A stretch of 64,000 bases of DNA from CAWIJK01 sp963836375 (GTDB lineage: Bacteria > Actinomycetota > Acidimicrobiia > Acidimicrobiales > RAAP-2). The position numbers were made by a program, and so were the translations under genes. Below are positions 34,196 through 43,401 of the stretch, one piece after another (position 1 is the first letter of the stretch; every line of letters begins with the position of its first letter). The notes beneath the pieces were generated by a model that worked only from the letters and a program-made list of their open reading frames with translations, made no database searches and was not told the DNA's origin. The stretch lies in assembly GCA_963836375.1 (NCBI GenBank), contig CAWIJK010000002.1:1240001-1304000 (forward strand), read 5' to 3'.

Positions 34196-35728
34196 GTGAC
34201 GAGCGCCAGCGCCGGTCTCCGGGCGACCTGGGTCCCCGCCCACACCCGCCGCTACCGCCGGCCCGGCGGCCCCTGGGACGGGCCCAGCCTCGACGCGCTG
34301 CTCAGCGCGAACGGCGGTGAGGTGGTGAGCGGCAAGGGCCGCTTCTCGGCCGACGCGGTCGAGGCCCTGGTGGCCCGGGTGGCGGGCGGCCTGGCCGCCC
34401 GCGGTGTGCGCCGGGGCCAGCGGGTGGCCTGGCAGCTGCCCAACGGCCTGGCCCCCCTGGTGCTGGCTCGGGCCTGCTGGCGGATCGGGGCGGTGGCGAC
34501 CCCGGTCCTCCACTCCCTCGGGCCGAGCGAGCTGGCCGGTGCCCTGGAGCAGGTCGACCCGACCCTCGTCGTCGAGCTCGACCCGTCGTCGGTGTCGGAC
34601 CCCGACGCCTTGGTCGAGGTGGTGGACGGGCCGGCGGTGGCCGCCGGGACCGTCCGGGGCCACCCGTCGGACCTGGCCCTCGTGCTGTTCACCTCGGGGT
34701 CGACCGGCACGCCCAAGGCGGTGCTCCACTCCAACCGGGCCCTGGCCTTCAAGGCGTCGCTCATGGCCCGGGTCCACGGCCTCGGGCCGGGCGACGCCGT
34801 ATTGATGCCGGCGCCGATGGCCCACATCTCGGGCCTCCTCAACGGGGTGCTGGTCCCCGGGGCCTCCAAGATGCGCTCGGTGCTGGTCCGCCGCTTCGAC
34901 CCGGCCGAGGGCCTGGCCCTGATCGGCCGGGAGCGCATCAGCTTCCTGGCCGGCCCCCCGACCTTCTTCGTGGCCATGGCGGCGCTGCTGGCCGACGATC
35001 CGGGGGCGGCCGACGTTTCCAGCGTGCGGCTCGTCTCGAGCGGCGGGGCCTCGGTCACCCCGGCCTTCGTCGAGTCGACGGCGACCGCCTTCGGGTGCCG
35101 GGTCAAGCGGACCTACGGCTCCACCGAGGCGCCCACGGTGACCACGAGCACCGACGACGACCCGGCCGAGATGGCCCGCGACACCGACGGGCGGGCGGTC
35201 GGCGAGGTCGAGCTGAAGGTGGCCGAGCCCGGCACCGGGGCCCCGTTGGCGCCCGGCCAGCCCGGCGAACTGTGGGTGCGTGGCCCGGAGCTGTTCTGCG
35301 GCTACGCCCAACGGGCCCAGACGGCCGAGGTCGTGGCCCGGGGCGGGTGGTTCCGCACCGGCGACCTGGCCACCGTCGACCCCGAGGGTTGGCTGCGCAT
35401 CGTCGGTCGCCTGAAGGACGTGATCATCCGGGGCGGCGAGAACATCTCGGCCTCCGAGGTAGAAGCGGCCCTCGAGGCCCACCCCTTGGTGCGCCAGGCC
35501 GTCGCCGTCGGTTACCCCGACCCGCTGATGGGTGAGCGGGTGGCCGCCTTCGTGGTCGCCGACGGACCCTTCGACCTCGAGACGGCCCGCCGGTGGTTCG
35601 CCGAGCGGGGCATGGCCCGGTTCAAGACGCCCGAGCGGGTGGACCGCCTCGAGCGGCTCCCGCTGCTCGGATCGGGCAAGGCGGACCGGTCGGCCCTGCG
35701 GGACCGGGCGGCCAGCACCGGGCCCTGA
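34196..35728 (+). CDS. AMP-forming acyl-CoA ligase
   Basis: A 510-residue adenylate-forming enzyme. The P-loop LFTSGSTGTPKAVLHS, the YGSTEAPT motif, GWFRTGDLA, and the C-terminal GSGKADRSALRD with the catalytic Lys are all present. It activates a carboxylic acid to its CoA thioester, feeding the acyl-CoA dehydrogenases around it. The GTG at 34196 has no strong ribosome site and lies 32 bases past the operator. Confidence 0.9.
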   Translation: MTSASAGLRATWVPAHTRRYRRPGGPWDGPSLDALLSANGGEVVSGKGRFSADAVEALVARVAGGLAARGVRRGQRVAWQLPNGLAPLVLARACWRIGAVATPVLHSLGPSELAGALEQVDPTLVVELDPSSVSDPDALVEVVDGPAVAAGTVRGHPSDLALVLFTSGSTGTPKAVLHSNRALAFKASLMARVHGLGPGDAVLMPAPMAHISGLLNGVLVPGASKMRSVLVRRFDPAEGLALIGRERISFLAGPPTFFVAMAALLADDPGAADVSSVRLVSSGGASVTPAFVESTATAFGCRVKRTYGSTEAPTVTTSTDDDPAEMARDTDGRAVGEVELKVAEPGTGAPLAPGQPGELWVRGPELFCGYAQRAQTAEVVARGGWFRTGDLATVDPEGWLRIVGRLKDVIIRGGENISASEVEAALEAHPLVRQAVAVGYPDPLMGERVAAFVVADGPFDLETARRWFAERGMARFKTPERVDRLERLPLLGSGKADRSALRDRAASTGP

Positions 35729-35820
35729 CCGGTCGGGTGACGGTGGCCCCTGGGGGGTCCGGGCGCCGCGTGCCGGCCGGGCGCACCGCGCCGCGGTCCG
35801 GCGCGGTTACCCTTGCCCGG

Positions 35821-36357
35821 ATGCGACGGGACAACGGGATGCCGTGGTTGGTGCTGTCGGTCCTGGTCACCCTGGCGGTGGCCGCCGCCATCCTGGGCCT
35901 CAGCCAGGCCCCGGGGTCGGCCGACCTGGCGGCCCACAACGCGGTGGGCGAGACCCTGCTGGCCCCCAACTTCACCGCCGTCCAGACCTCCTCGGCGTCG
36001 CCGATCGTGGTCCGTGTGGCCTACCGCGCCCCAGACGCCATGCGGGTGGTCGAGACCTACCGGAACCAGCACCGGGCCACGACGCTCACCGGGCCGGCGG
36101 TGGCCACCCAGCTGAAAAGCCTCTCGGACCTCGAGCAGCGGAGCTTCACCAAGCGCGGCTCGCTCTACGTCACCGAGATGACCGGGAGCTCGTCGACGGG
36201 CTCCAAGGCGGCGGAGCTGATCTTCCTCACTGTCGACAACGGCTACATGGTGCGGCTCCACCAGCAGGTGGTCCTCACCTCGGTGGCCGGGACCCAGTCC
36301 TCGAGCGCCCTGCTGCGGTTCTCCAAGATCGGCGACTGGATCGTGCCCGCCGGCTGA
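35821..36357 (+). CDS. Membrane-anchored or secreted hypothetical protein
   Basis: A 178-residue protein with one N-terminal hydrophobic helix (PWLVLSVLVTLAVAAAILG) followed by a soluble domain of mostly beta-type sequence. No lipobox cysteine is visible, and no family was recognised. The position, 92 bases after the CoA ligase and reading the same way, allows co-transcription. The ATG at 35821 has no obvious GGAGG. Confidence 0.6.
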   Translation: MRRDNGMPWLVLSVLVTLAVAAAILGLSQAPGSADLAAHNAVGETLLAPNFTAVQTSSASPIVVRVAYRAPDAMRVVETYRNQHRATTLTGPAVATQLKSLSDLEQRSFTKRGSLYVTEMTGSSSTGSKAAELIFLTVDNGYMVRLHQQVVLTSVAGTQSSSALLRFSKIGDWIVPAG

Positions 36358-36378
36358 CCGCCGGCCGGCCCGGACCGC

Positions 36379-37539
36379 TCAGAGCACGCCGCGCCCGGCG
36401 GCCAGCCGCTCGCGCAAGAGCCGGGCGATGCGGTCCTTGTGGTAGGGGGCGTCGCCGTAGGAGACCTGGTCGAGCTGGCCCCGCTTCAAGAACAGGTGCA
36501 GGTCGTGCTCCCAGGTGAAGCCGATCCCCCCGTGCACCTGCAGGCCGGTGGCCAGCACCCGGCGCGAGGCGTCCGAGCACCAGGCCTTGGCCATCGAGGC
36601 CGCCAGGTCGGCCTCGGGGTCCTCCGACGCGGTGCACCAGGCGGCGTAGTAGGCGGTCGAGCGCATCCCCTCCACGTCCACCAGCGCGTCGGCCAGCCGG
36701 TGCTTGATCGCCTGGAAGCTGCCGATGGGTTTGTTGAACTGCACCCGGTCCTTGGCGTAGTCGACCGACATCTCGAGGACCCGGGCCGCCCCGCCCAACA
36801 GCTCGGCCGAGGTCCCGGTGGCCGCGCGGTCGAGCAGGCGGGCGGCGGCGGCCGCCCCGCCCACCCGGACCGCCGCCACGTCGTCGAGCTCGAGCCAGCC
36901 GAGCTCGCGGGTGCGGTCCATCGCCGGTTGGGGGTCGGGCCGCTTGCCGTCATCGAGGGACAGGGCAAAGAGCGCGTCGCCGGCGGCCACCACGGCCACG
37001 TCGGCCGAGGGGGCGTAGAGCACCGGCTCGGGACGCCCCCGCAGATGGGGCACCCCGGCCCGCTCTGAGACCTCGACCGCATCGTGGCGGGCCGACCAGG
37101 CGACGCACCCCACCAGCTCGCCGCTGGCCAGCCCCTCGGCCCACGCCGCCGGTGGCTTTGACCCCGCGTCGGCCCCGACCCCGAGGGCGTCGAGGGCGAG
37201 GACCGTCGAGAGGAACGGGGCGGGTGCGGTGTGGCGCCCGAGGGCCTCGCACAGCACCGCCACCTCGACCATCCCGAGTCCGAGGCCGCCGTCGGCCTCG
37301 GGCCGCTCGACGGCCAGCCACCCCTGGTCGGCCATGGCCGACCACAGCGCGGCGTCGTAGCCGGCCGGGGCGTCGGCGGTGCCCACCGTCTCGGTGGCCG
37401 CCCCCGCACCCGGGAGGGTCCCGACCACCACCCCGTCTCCGACCCGGGCCCGGACCCGCTGGCGCGAGGCGTGTCGGTCGAGGAGCTGGGCCGCCGCGTC
37501 GCGAAGGGCGATCTGGTCGGCGGACAGGTCGAAGTCCAC
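36379..37539 (-). CDS. Acyl-CoA dehydrogenase (FadE28-like partner type)
   Basis: About 386 residues. The N-terminal half is weakly conserved; the C-terminal half has FNKPIGSFQAIKHRLAD and GGIGFTWEHDLHLFLKRG. This is the pattern of the less conserved subunit of heterotetrameric acyl-CoA dehydrogenases such as FadE28-FadE29. The divergent gene at 37610 encodes the other type, so the two probably assemble together. The GTG at 37539 keeps the start clear of the operator; an ATG at 37611 would run through it and into the opposite gene. Confidence 0.88.
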   Translation of the reverse strand: MDFDLSADQIALRDAAAQLLDRHASRQRVRARVGDGVVVGTLPGAGAATETVGTADAPAGYDAALWSAMADQGWLAVERPEADGGLGLGMVEVAVLCEALGRHTAPAPFLSTVLALDALGVGADAGSKPPAAWAEGLASGELVGCVAWSARHDAVEVSERAGVPHLRGRPEPVLYAPSADVAVVAAGDALFALSLDDGKRPDPQPAMDRTRELGWLELDDVAAVRVGGAAAAARLLDRAATGTSAELLGGAARVLEMSVDYAKDRVQFNKPIGSFQAIKHRLADALVDVEGMRSTAYYAAWCTASEDPEADLAASMAKAWCSDASRRVLATGLQVHGGIGFTWEHDLHLFLKRGQLDQVSYGDAPYHKDRIARLLRERLAAGRGVL

Positions 37540-37563
37540 GGCTGGCGAGTCTACGGCCAACCC

Positions 37564-37577
37564 TGACACCGGTGTCA
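37564..37577. promoter_or_regulatory. 14-bp perfect palindrome, putative operator (copy 5)
   Basis: TGACACCGGTGTCA is a perfect 14-base palindrome between two divergent acyl-CoA dehydrogenase genes (starts 37539 and 37610). It is the best candidate for the ideal binding site of the family. Confidence 0.7.
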
Positions 37578-37609
37578 CCTCTGCGGGCGCTGTGCCATGC
37601 TGGCCGGCC

Positions 37610-38788
37610 ATGGACCTCGGGACGACACCCGAACAGGAGGCCCTGCGGGCCGAGCTGCGCGAGTGGCTCCGTGCCCACCTCCCCTGGGACTACGGGGTGG
37701 GGCTGCCCCCCCGCTTCGACGACCTGGCCGAGGCGGTGCAGTTCGGCCGGCGCTGGCAGGCGGCGTTGGCCCGGGACCGCTGGGTCGGGGTCACCTGGCC
37801 GACCGAGCTGGGCGGGCGGGGGCTCGGCCCGGTGGAGAACTACGTCGTGGTCGAAGAGCTGGCCCGGGCCCGGGCCCCCGAGCTGGTGGGGCGGATCGGG
37901 GTCAACCTGGTCGGCCCGACGCTCCTCGCCCACGGCACCGATGACCAGCGACGGCGCTGGCTCCCCGAGATCCTCTCGGCCCGGGCCCTGTGGTGCCAGC
38001 TCTTCAGCGAGCCCGACGCCGGCAGCGACCTGGCCTCGCTCAGCACCCGGGCGGTCCCGGTGGACGGGGGCTACCGGGTGAGCGGGGCCAAGGTCTGGAC
38101 CTCCTACGCCCAGTTCGCCGACTGGGGGCTGTGCCTGGCCCGCACCGACCCGACGGCGCCGAAGCGCCAGCAGGGGATCTCGGTGCTGGCCGTGGACATG
38201 CACGCCGAGGGGGTGGAGGTGCGCCCGCTCGTCCAGTTGACCGGCGAGGCCGAGTTCAACGAGGTCGTCCTGCACGAGGTGTTCGTGCCGGCCGACCGGC
38301 TGGTCGGCCCCGAGGGCGGTGGCTGGAGGGTGGCCGGCTCCACCCTGGCCCACGAGCGCGGCGTCAACCCCCGTCAGCTGGTCATCCACGGCCAGTTGGT
38401 CGACGAGCTCCTGGCCCTGGCCGACGAACGGGGCGCCTTCGGGGACTGGCGCAAGCGACAGGCCCTGGCCGAGGCCTACACCGAGGTCCGCCTCTTCCAG
38501 CTGCACAACTGGCGTTCGCTCACCCGCCTGGACAAGGGGGAGGAGCCGGGCCCCGAGGGCAGCGCCCTCAAGCTGTACTGGAGCGAGATGTCCAAGCGCC
38601 TCCACGCCACGGCGATGGACGTCCTGGGCGAGGCGGCCCCCCTGTGGGCCGGCGCCGAGGGCAACCCGGCCGACGGCACCTGGCAGCGCAGCTGGCTCTA
38701 CTACCAGGCGGCCTCGATCTTCGCCGGCACCAACGAGATCCAGCGGACACTGGTGGGCGAGCGGGTGCTCGGCCTGCCCCGGTCGTGA
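37610..38788 (+). CDS. Acyl-CoA dehydrogenase (FadE29-like partner type)
   Basis: A 392-residue acyl-CoA dehydrogenase with RIGVNLVGPTLLAHGTD, WCQLFSEPDAGSDLASL and the C-terminal GTNEIQRTLVGERVLG. It is a paralogue of the enzyme at 32978-34123. It starts the plus-strand operon acyl-CoA dehydrogenase, crotonase, CoA transferase, nucleosidase-like, MFS exporter. With the divergent partner at 36379 it likely makes a mixed tetramer. Confidence 0.9.
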   Translation: MDLGTTPEQEALRAELREWLRAHLPWDYGVGLPPRFDDLAEAVQFGRRWQAALARDRWVGVTWPTELGGRGLGPVENYVVVEELARARAPELVGRIGVNLVGPTLLAHGTDDQRRRWLPEILSARALWCQLFSEPDAGSDLASLSTRAVPVDGGYRVSGAKVWTSYAQFADWGLCLARTDPTAPKRQQGISVLAVDMHAEGVEVRPLVQLTGEAEFNEVVLHEVFVPADRLVGPEGGGWRVAGSTLAHERGVNPRQLVIHGQLVDELLALADERGAFGDWRKRQALAEAYTEVRLFQLHNWRSLTRLDKGEEPGPEGSALKLYWSEMSKRLHATAMDVLGEAAPLWAGAEGNPADGTWQRSWLYYQAASIFAGTNEIQRTLVGERVLGLPRS

Positions 38789-38858
38789 CCACCCGCGCCA
38801 CGCCCCCTCACCGCGCCGGACCGGCGCCGGGGTGCCGCATCGAGGGAGGATGGGCCCC

Positions 38859-39707
38859 ATGAGCTTCGAGACGGTCCTCTACGAGGCCCACGGGGGCGTG
38901 GCCACGGTGACCATGAACCGGCCCGAGGCGGCCAACGCCCAGAGCAGCCTGCTCATCGACGAGCTGGACGCCGCCTTCGACCTGGCCGAGGCCGATGACG
39001 AGGTGCGGGTGGTGATCCTGGCCGCCGCCGGCAAGCACTTCTCGGCCGGCCACGACCTCAAGGCCATCGTCGGTCAGTCCGAGGCCGACGAGTGGGTGAA
39101 GATGCGCGAGACCCCCGAGGGGAAGTTCCACCACGAGAAGGTCATGTACTTCGACCGTTGCCGGCGGATCTACGACTTCGCCAAGCCGACGATCGCGGCC
39201 GTGCAGGGGAGCTGCATCGCGGCCGGCCTCATGCTGGCCTGCATGTGCGACCTGATCGTGGCCGCCGACGACGCCCAGTTCTCGAACCCGGTTCTGCGCA
39301 TGACCGGCGCCGGGGTGGAGCTCTTGGTCGAGCCGTGGGAGCTCGGCATCCGCAAGGCCAAGGAATTCCTGTTGACCGGCGAGACGATCGACGCCCAGGA
39401 GGCCTGGCGACTGGGCCTGGTCAACCGGGTCGTCCCCCGTGACGAGCTGGCGGCCCGCACCCGCGAGCTGGCCGACCGGGTGGCCCTGGTCCCCCCGATC
39501 ACCGCCCAGATCGTCAAGGACTCCATCAACCACACCGCCGAGCTGATGGGCAAGACCAATTCGTGGAAGTACCACTTCATGGCCCACCACTGGACCCACA
39601 ACACCGCCACGGCGCTGAACGCCCTGGAGGCCCGCAAGCACAAGGGCTCGATGCGAGAGGTCCTGGCCGACCGGGACGAGGGCGACCGGCCGTCTGACGG
39701 CGCCTGA
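38859..39707 (+). CDS. Enoyl-CoA hydratase-like crotonase, atypical active site
   Basis: A 282-residue crotonase. The ATG at 38859 has a GGGAGG about ten bases upstream; ATG 38850 would abut it. The oxyanion segments HFSAGHDLKA and GSCIAAGLMLACMCD are present. Aligned to classical hydratases, the two catalytic glutamates are replaced by Met (in GLMLACMCD) and Val (in FSNPVLRM). A long C-terminal helical part with MAHHWTHN follows. It probably carries out a reaction other than plain hydration, unless the alignment misleads. Confidence 0.85.
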   Translation: MSFETVLYEAHGGVATVTMNRPEAANAQSSLLIDELDAAFDLAEADDEVRVVILAAAGKHFSAGHDLKAIVGQSEADEWVKMRETPEGKFHHEKVMYFDRCRRIYDFAKPTIAAVQGSCIAAGLMLACMCDLIVAADDAQFSNPVLRMTGAGVELLVEPWELGIRKAKEFLLTGETIDAQEAWRLGLVNRVVPRDELAARTRELADRVALVPPITAQIVKDSINHTAELMGKTNSWKYHFMAHHWTHNTATALNALEARKHKGSMREVLADRDEGDRPSDGA

Positions 39708-39708
39708 G

Positions 39709-40953
39709 GTGGCCGGGACCAGCGAGACGCCCCCGGTGCCGGGCCCCCTGGCCGGCGTGCGGGTGGTCGACGTGGGCACCAGGATCTCGGCGCCGTTCTG
39801 CGCCGGCCTGCTGGGCGAGCTCGGTGCCGACGTGATCAAGGTCGAGCTACCGGGCCACGGCGATTTCATGCGCTCGATGGGGCCGTTCGTCGAGCCCGAC
39901 GGCGGCGGGGAGGCCTACTCGCTCTCGTGGGCCGTCGAGGGCCGGGGCCGCCGCTCGGTGACCTGCGACCTGCGCCGCCCCGAAGGCCAGGCGCTGTTCG
40001 CCCGGCTCGCCGCCCAGGCCGACGTGGTGTGCGAGAACTTCCGTCCCGGGACGATGGAGAAGTGGCACCTCGGCCCCGAGGACCTCGACCGGCGGCTGGT
40101 CTACGTGCGCATCAGCGTCTTCGGCCAGTCCGGGCCCTACTCGCCCCGACCCGGCCTGGACCGCCTGGGCATCGCCTACGGAGGGCTCCTCCACCTGACC
40201 GGCGACCCCGACCGGCCGCCGGTGCGCCCCGGGGTCACCGTGTCGGACTACCTGACCGGGGTCTTCGCCGCCTGCGCGGCGGTGGCCGGCCTCTACGGAC
40301 GGGACGTCGGCCGCCCCGGAGCCGGGGCCGGGTCGGGGCGGGTGATCGACGCCCCCCTCTACGGGGCGGTGCTGCGCATCTTGGAGTGGACGCTCGCCGG
40401 CTACGACCGCCTCGGCGTCGTCCGCCAGCGCGAGGGCAACCGGCTCGGCCACTCGGCCCCCCTCGACAACTACCCCACGGCCGACGGCTTCTACGTGTGC
40501 ATCGTGGCCGGCTCCGACGCCAACTTCAACCGGTTGTGCGCGGCCATGGACCGCCCTGAGCTGGCCGCCGACCCGCGCTTCGCCTCCCTGGCCGAACGGG
40601 CGAGCCGGGGCGACGAGATCAACGGCATCGTCGCCGCCTGGACGGCGTCGCTCCCGGCCGCAGACGTCGAGCGGCGCTGCATCGACCACGACGTGCCGGT
40701 GGGCACCGCCTACAGCGCCGCCGACATCTTCGCCGACCCGCACATGGCCGAGCGGGGTGACCTGGTGGCCGTGGACGACCCGGTCATCGGCCCGGTCCGC
40801 CAGCAGGCGCCATTCCCCCGCTTCGTCGGCGAGCCACCGGTGGTCCCCACCGGGGCCCCCCGCCTCGGGGAGCACAACGATGAGGTCTGGTGCGCACTGG
40901 TCGGGCTGACTCCTGGCGAGCTCGAGGCACTCCGGCGCGACGGGGTCGTCTGA
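39709..40953 (+). CDS. CaiB/BaiF-type (class III) CoA transferase
   Basis: A 414-residue class III CoA transferase. VVDVGTRISAPFCAGLLGEL at the start, VCENFRPGTMEKW, and the Asp in SDYLTGVFAA (candidate catalytic residue) fit the family. It moves CoA between acids without ATP, an alternative to the ligases for activating the substrate. The GTG start comes one base after the crotonase stop, so they are tightly coupled. Confidence 0.88.
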   Translation: MAGTSETPPVPGPLAGVRVVDVGTRISAPFCAGLLGELGADVIKVELPGHGDFMRSMGPFVEPDGGGEAYSLSWAVEGRGRRSVTCDLRRPEGQALFARLAAQADVVCENFRPGTMEKWHLGPEDLDRRLVYVRISVFGQSGPYSPRPGLDRLGIAYGGLLHLTGDPDRPPVRPGVTVSDYLTGVFAACAAVAGLYGRDVGRPGAGAGSGRVIDAPLYGAVLRILEWTLAGYDRLGVVRQREGNRLGHSAPLDNYPTADGFYVCIVAGSDANFNRLCAAMDRPELAADPRFASLAERASRGDEINGIVAAWTASLPAADVERRCIDHDVPVGTAYSAADIFADPHMAERGDLVAVDDPVIGPVRQQAPFPRFVGEPPVVPTGAPRLGEHNDEVWCALVGLTPGELEALRRDGVV

Positions 40954-40957
40954 GCCG

Positions 40958-41668
40958 ATGTCGGGGACCCGCCACGTGGGCGTCCTGGCCGCCATGCCCA
41001 TCGAGCTGCGCCGGCTGGCCAAGACCCTGGGGTTGGGTCGCCAGCGGTGGGGGGAGGCCTCGGTCTGGCGGGGGCGCTGCGCTGCCACCGAGGTCACGGC
41101 GGGGATCACCGGGGTCGGCCCGGCCCGGGCCCACGACGTCACCGGGCGCTTCCTCGCCTCGTTCACCGTCGACCTGGTCCTCATGATCGGCGTGGCCGGG
41201 GGCCTCGACCCCGCGCTCGGCATCGGCGACCTGGTCGTGCCCGAGGCGGTGCTCGACGGGACGACCGGCCGGCGCCTGCGGCCGACCACCCCCGAGGGCC
41301 ACCGGGCGGCGGGCGTCCTCTACACCTCGGACACCATCATCGGTGACCCCGGGCAGCTGGACCGGCTGCGCGGCGACGGAGTGGTCGCCCTCGACATGGA
41401 GACGGCGGCGGTCGGGGCCTGCTGCGAGGCCGGGGGCCGGCCGTGGTCGGTCTTCCGGGCGATCAGCGACCGGGTGGCCGATGGCATCGTCGACCAGTCG
41501 ACGTTGGCCATGACCAGACCCGACGGGCGCGCCGACCTGGGGGCGGTGGCCCGGGTGGTCCTGCGCCATCCCGGTGCGCTCGGACGACTGGCCAAGCTCG
41601 GGCGCGACACCGCAACGGCGACGGCCGCCATCACCGACGCCGCCGCGGCCGAGTGCCGGCGTCACTGA
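40958..41668 (+). CDS. Nucleosidase/nucleoside-phosphorylase-family protein
   Basis: A 236-residue protein of the PNP/MTA-nucleosidase fold. It begins VGVLAAMPIELRRLAK, has LVLMIGVAGGLDPAL in the middle, and carries the substrate-binding ALDMETAAV motif. The family cleaves N-glycosidic bonds of adenosine-like compounds, including methylthioadenosine, SAH and adenosylhopane. Its place five bases after a CoA transferase gene is unusual and gives no clear role. Confidence 0.75.
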   Translation: MSGTRHVGVLAAMPIELRRLAKTLGLGRQRWGEASVWRGRCAATEVTAGITGVGPARAHDVTGRFLASFTVDLVLMIGVAGGLDPALGIGDLVVPEAVLDGTTGRRLRPTTPEGHRAAGVLYTSDTIIGDPGQLDRLRGDGVVALDMETAAVGACCEAGGRPWSVFRAISDRVADGIVDQSTLAMTRPDGRADLGAVARVVLRHPGALGRLAKLGRDTATATAAITDAAAAECRRH

Positions 41669-41798
41669 GCGGCGCCGACACCACAGCTGGGTCGGGGGCC
41701 CGGGGGCGGGGGCGTCGTCGGTCTGCCAATCTGAGGTGTGCCGCCCGGGCCGGCGGCCGGGACGGGCCGTCGCGGCGACTTGCGACCAAGGGGGTGTG

Positions 41799-43391
41799 AT
41801 GGCGAGAGACGGGCAGAACAAGACCCTGGTCCTGGCGGCGATGATCTTCGCCGTCTCGATGACGTTCATCGACCAGACCATCGTCTCGATCGCCGTGCCC
41901 AACATCCAGCACGAGCTCAAACTGACCTCGACGGGGGTCCAGTGGGTGGTGAACGGCTACCTGATCGCCCTGGCGGCCCTGTTCGCCCTGGGCGGTCGAC
42001 TGGGGGACATCTACGGGCACGCCAAATGCTGCGTCATCGGCGTCATCGTCTTCGCCGGCGCGTCGACCATGTGCGGGCTCACCCCCACCGGGAGCATCGC
42101 CGAGGCCTGGATCGTCGCCTTCCGGGTCGTCCAGGGGGCCGGGGCCGCCCTCATGTTCCCCGCGGCCCTGGCCATCGTGGTCAACACGTTCGCGCTGCGC
42201 GAACGGGGGAGGGCCCTGGCCCTGTTCTTCGGCATCGCCGGCGGCCTGACCGCCGTCGGCCCGATCCTCGGTGGCTACCTCACCCAGTGGACCTGGCGGG
42301 CGATCTTCTGGGTCAACGTCCCCGTGGCCATCATCGCCCTGGTCCTCATCGCCGCCTCGAGGCCCAAGACCGAGTACCGCTGGGCCCGGCTCGACCACCT
42401 GGGCGCCGTGTTGATCGCGGCGGGCATCGGGCTCAGCGTGTTCGGGTTCCAGCAGTCGGTCCCGTGGGGGTGGCACGACCCGCTCATCTGGGTCTGCATC
42501 CTCGGCGGCCTGGCCCTGATCGCCGTCTTCGTCGTCGTCGAGCTGCGAACCCGGCCCCCGCTGGTCGAGATCAGGATCTTCAAGATCCGCCCGTTCCTGG
42601 TGGAGAACCTGGTGCTGCTCATCGCCATGATGAGCTTCATCCCGGTGTTCTTCTTCGCCAGCGAGTACGCCCAGATCTCGCTGGACAAGACGGCGTCGAC
42701 TGCCGGTGTCTTCCTGCTCTTCTTCTTCGTCGGCTTCGTCGTCGCCGCCCAGATCGGCGGGCGGATGCTCGACCGCGAGGGGGCCAAGCGGGCGGTGGTG
42801 CTCGGGTGCGCGATGTCGGCGGTGGGTTTCGCCCTGTGGGCCGGGGAGGTGACGACCCTCAAACTGGCCAGCCAGCAGTGGTACGTGATCCTGGCCGGCT
42901 TCGGCATGGGCATGATGCTCGGGCCGGCCAACACCGACGCCGTGAACCGGGCCGGCCACCTGTCGTACGGGGAGGCCACCGGCATCACCCAGACCGTCCG
43001 CAACTACGGGGCCAGCCTGGGGATCGCCGTGCTCGGCACGATCCTGTTGACCGTCGAGCGCAACCACCTCACCACGTCGCTGGCGGCCCGCCACGTGCCC
43101 GACGCCGCCCGGGTGGCGGCCGCGCTGTCCGAGTCCCAGGGGGGCGGCTCGACCGCCACCATCCCCTCGTTCGCCCGGCTGGACTTCGCCTACGCCACCC
43201 AGGCCGTCCTCTACGTCATGTGCGCCATCATGGCCACGGCCGCTGTGGTGGGCCTGTTCGGCCTGCGGGCCGGCCTCCAAGAGGCGCACCCCGACGCCGG
43301 CGCGGGCGGGGGACCGGCCGAGGCCACGGCCCCGCCCGCGACCCCGCAGGTGACGGCACCCGACGAGGCGCTCGGCCGACCGGCCCGCTGA
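41799..43391 (+). CDS. MFS transporter, DHA2 (EmrB/QacA) family
   Basis: A 530-residue exporter with about fourteen membrane helices. TFIDQTIVSIAVPNIQ in helix 1, GGRLGDIYGHAK in loop 2-3, and GGLTAVGPILGGYLT (motif C of antiporters) mark the DHA2 drug:H+ family. It has a polar Pro/Ala-rich tail. The ATG follows AAGGGGG. The operon position suggests efflux of a pathway substrate or product; there is a 130-base gap from the nucleosidase gene. Confidence 0.88.
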   Translation: MARDGQNKTLVLAAMIFAVSMTFIDQTIVSIAVPNIQHELKLTSTGVQWVVNGYLIALAALFALGGRLGDIYGHAKCCVIGVIVFAGASTMCGLTPTGSIAEAWIVAFRVVQGAGAALMFPAALAIVVNTFALRERGRALALFFGIAGGLTAVGPILGGYLTQWTWRAIFWVNVPVAIIALVLIAASRPKTEYRWARLDHLGAVLIAAGIGLSVFGFQQSVPWGWHDPLIWVCILGGLALIAVFVVVELRTRPPLVEIRIFKIRPFLVENLVLLIAMMSFIPVFFFASEYAQISLDKTASTAGVFLLFFFVGFVVAAQIGGRMLDREGAKRAVVLGCAMSAVGFALWAGEVTTLKLASQQWYVILAGFGMGMMLGPANTDAVNRAGHLSYGEATGITQTVRNYGASLGIAVLGTILLTVERNHLTTSLAARHVPDAARVAAALSESQGGGSTATIPSFARLDFAYATQAVLYVMCAIMATAAVVGLFGLRAGLQEAHPDAGAGGGPAEATAPPATPQVTAPDEALGRPAR

Positions 43392-43401
43392 GGGCCCCGG
43401 G

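Noticed and set aside
32138..35728. A 1196-codon open frame on the plus strand
   Set aside because: Only the part from 34196 is a real gene (CoA ligase). The upstream part is antisense to the permease and acyl-CoA dehydrogenase genes and has the low-complexity composition typical of GC-rich shadows.
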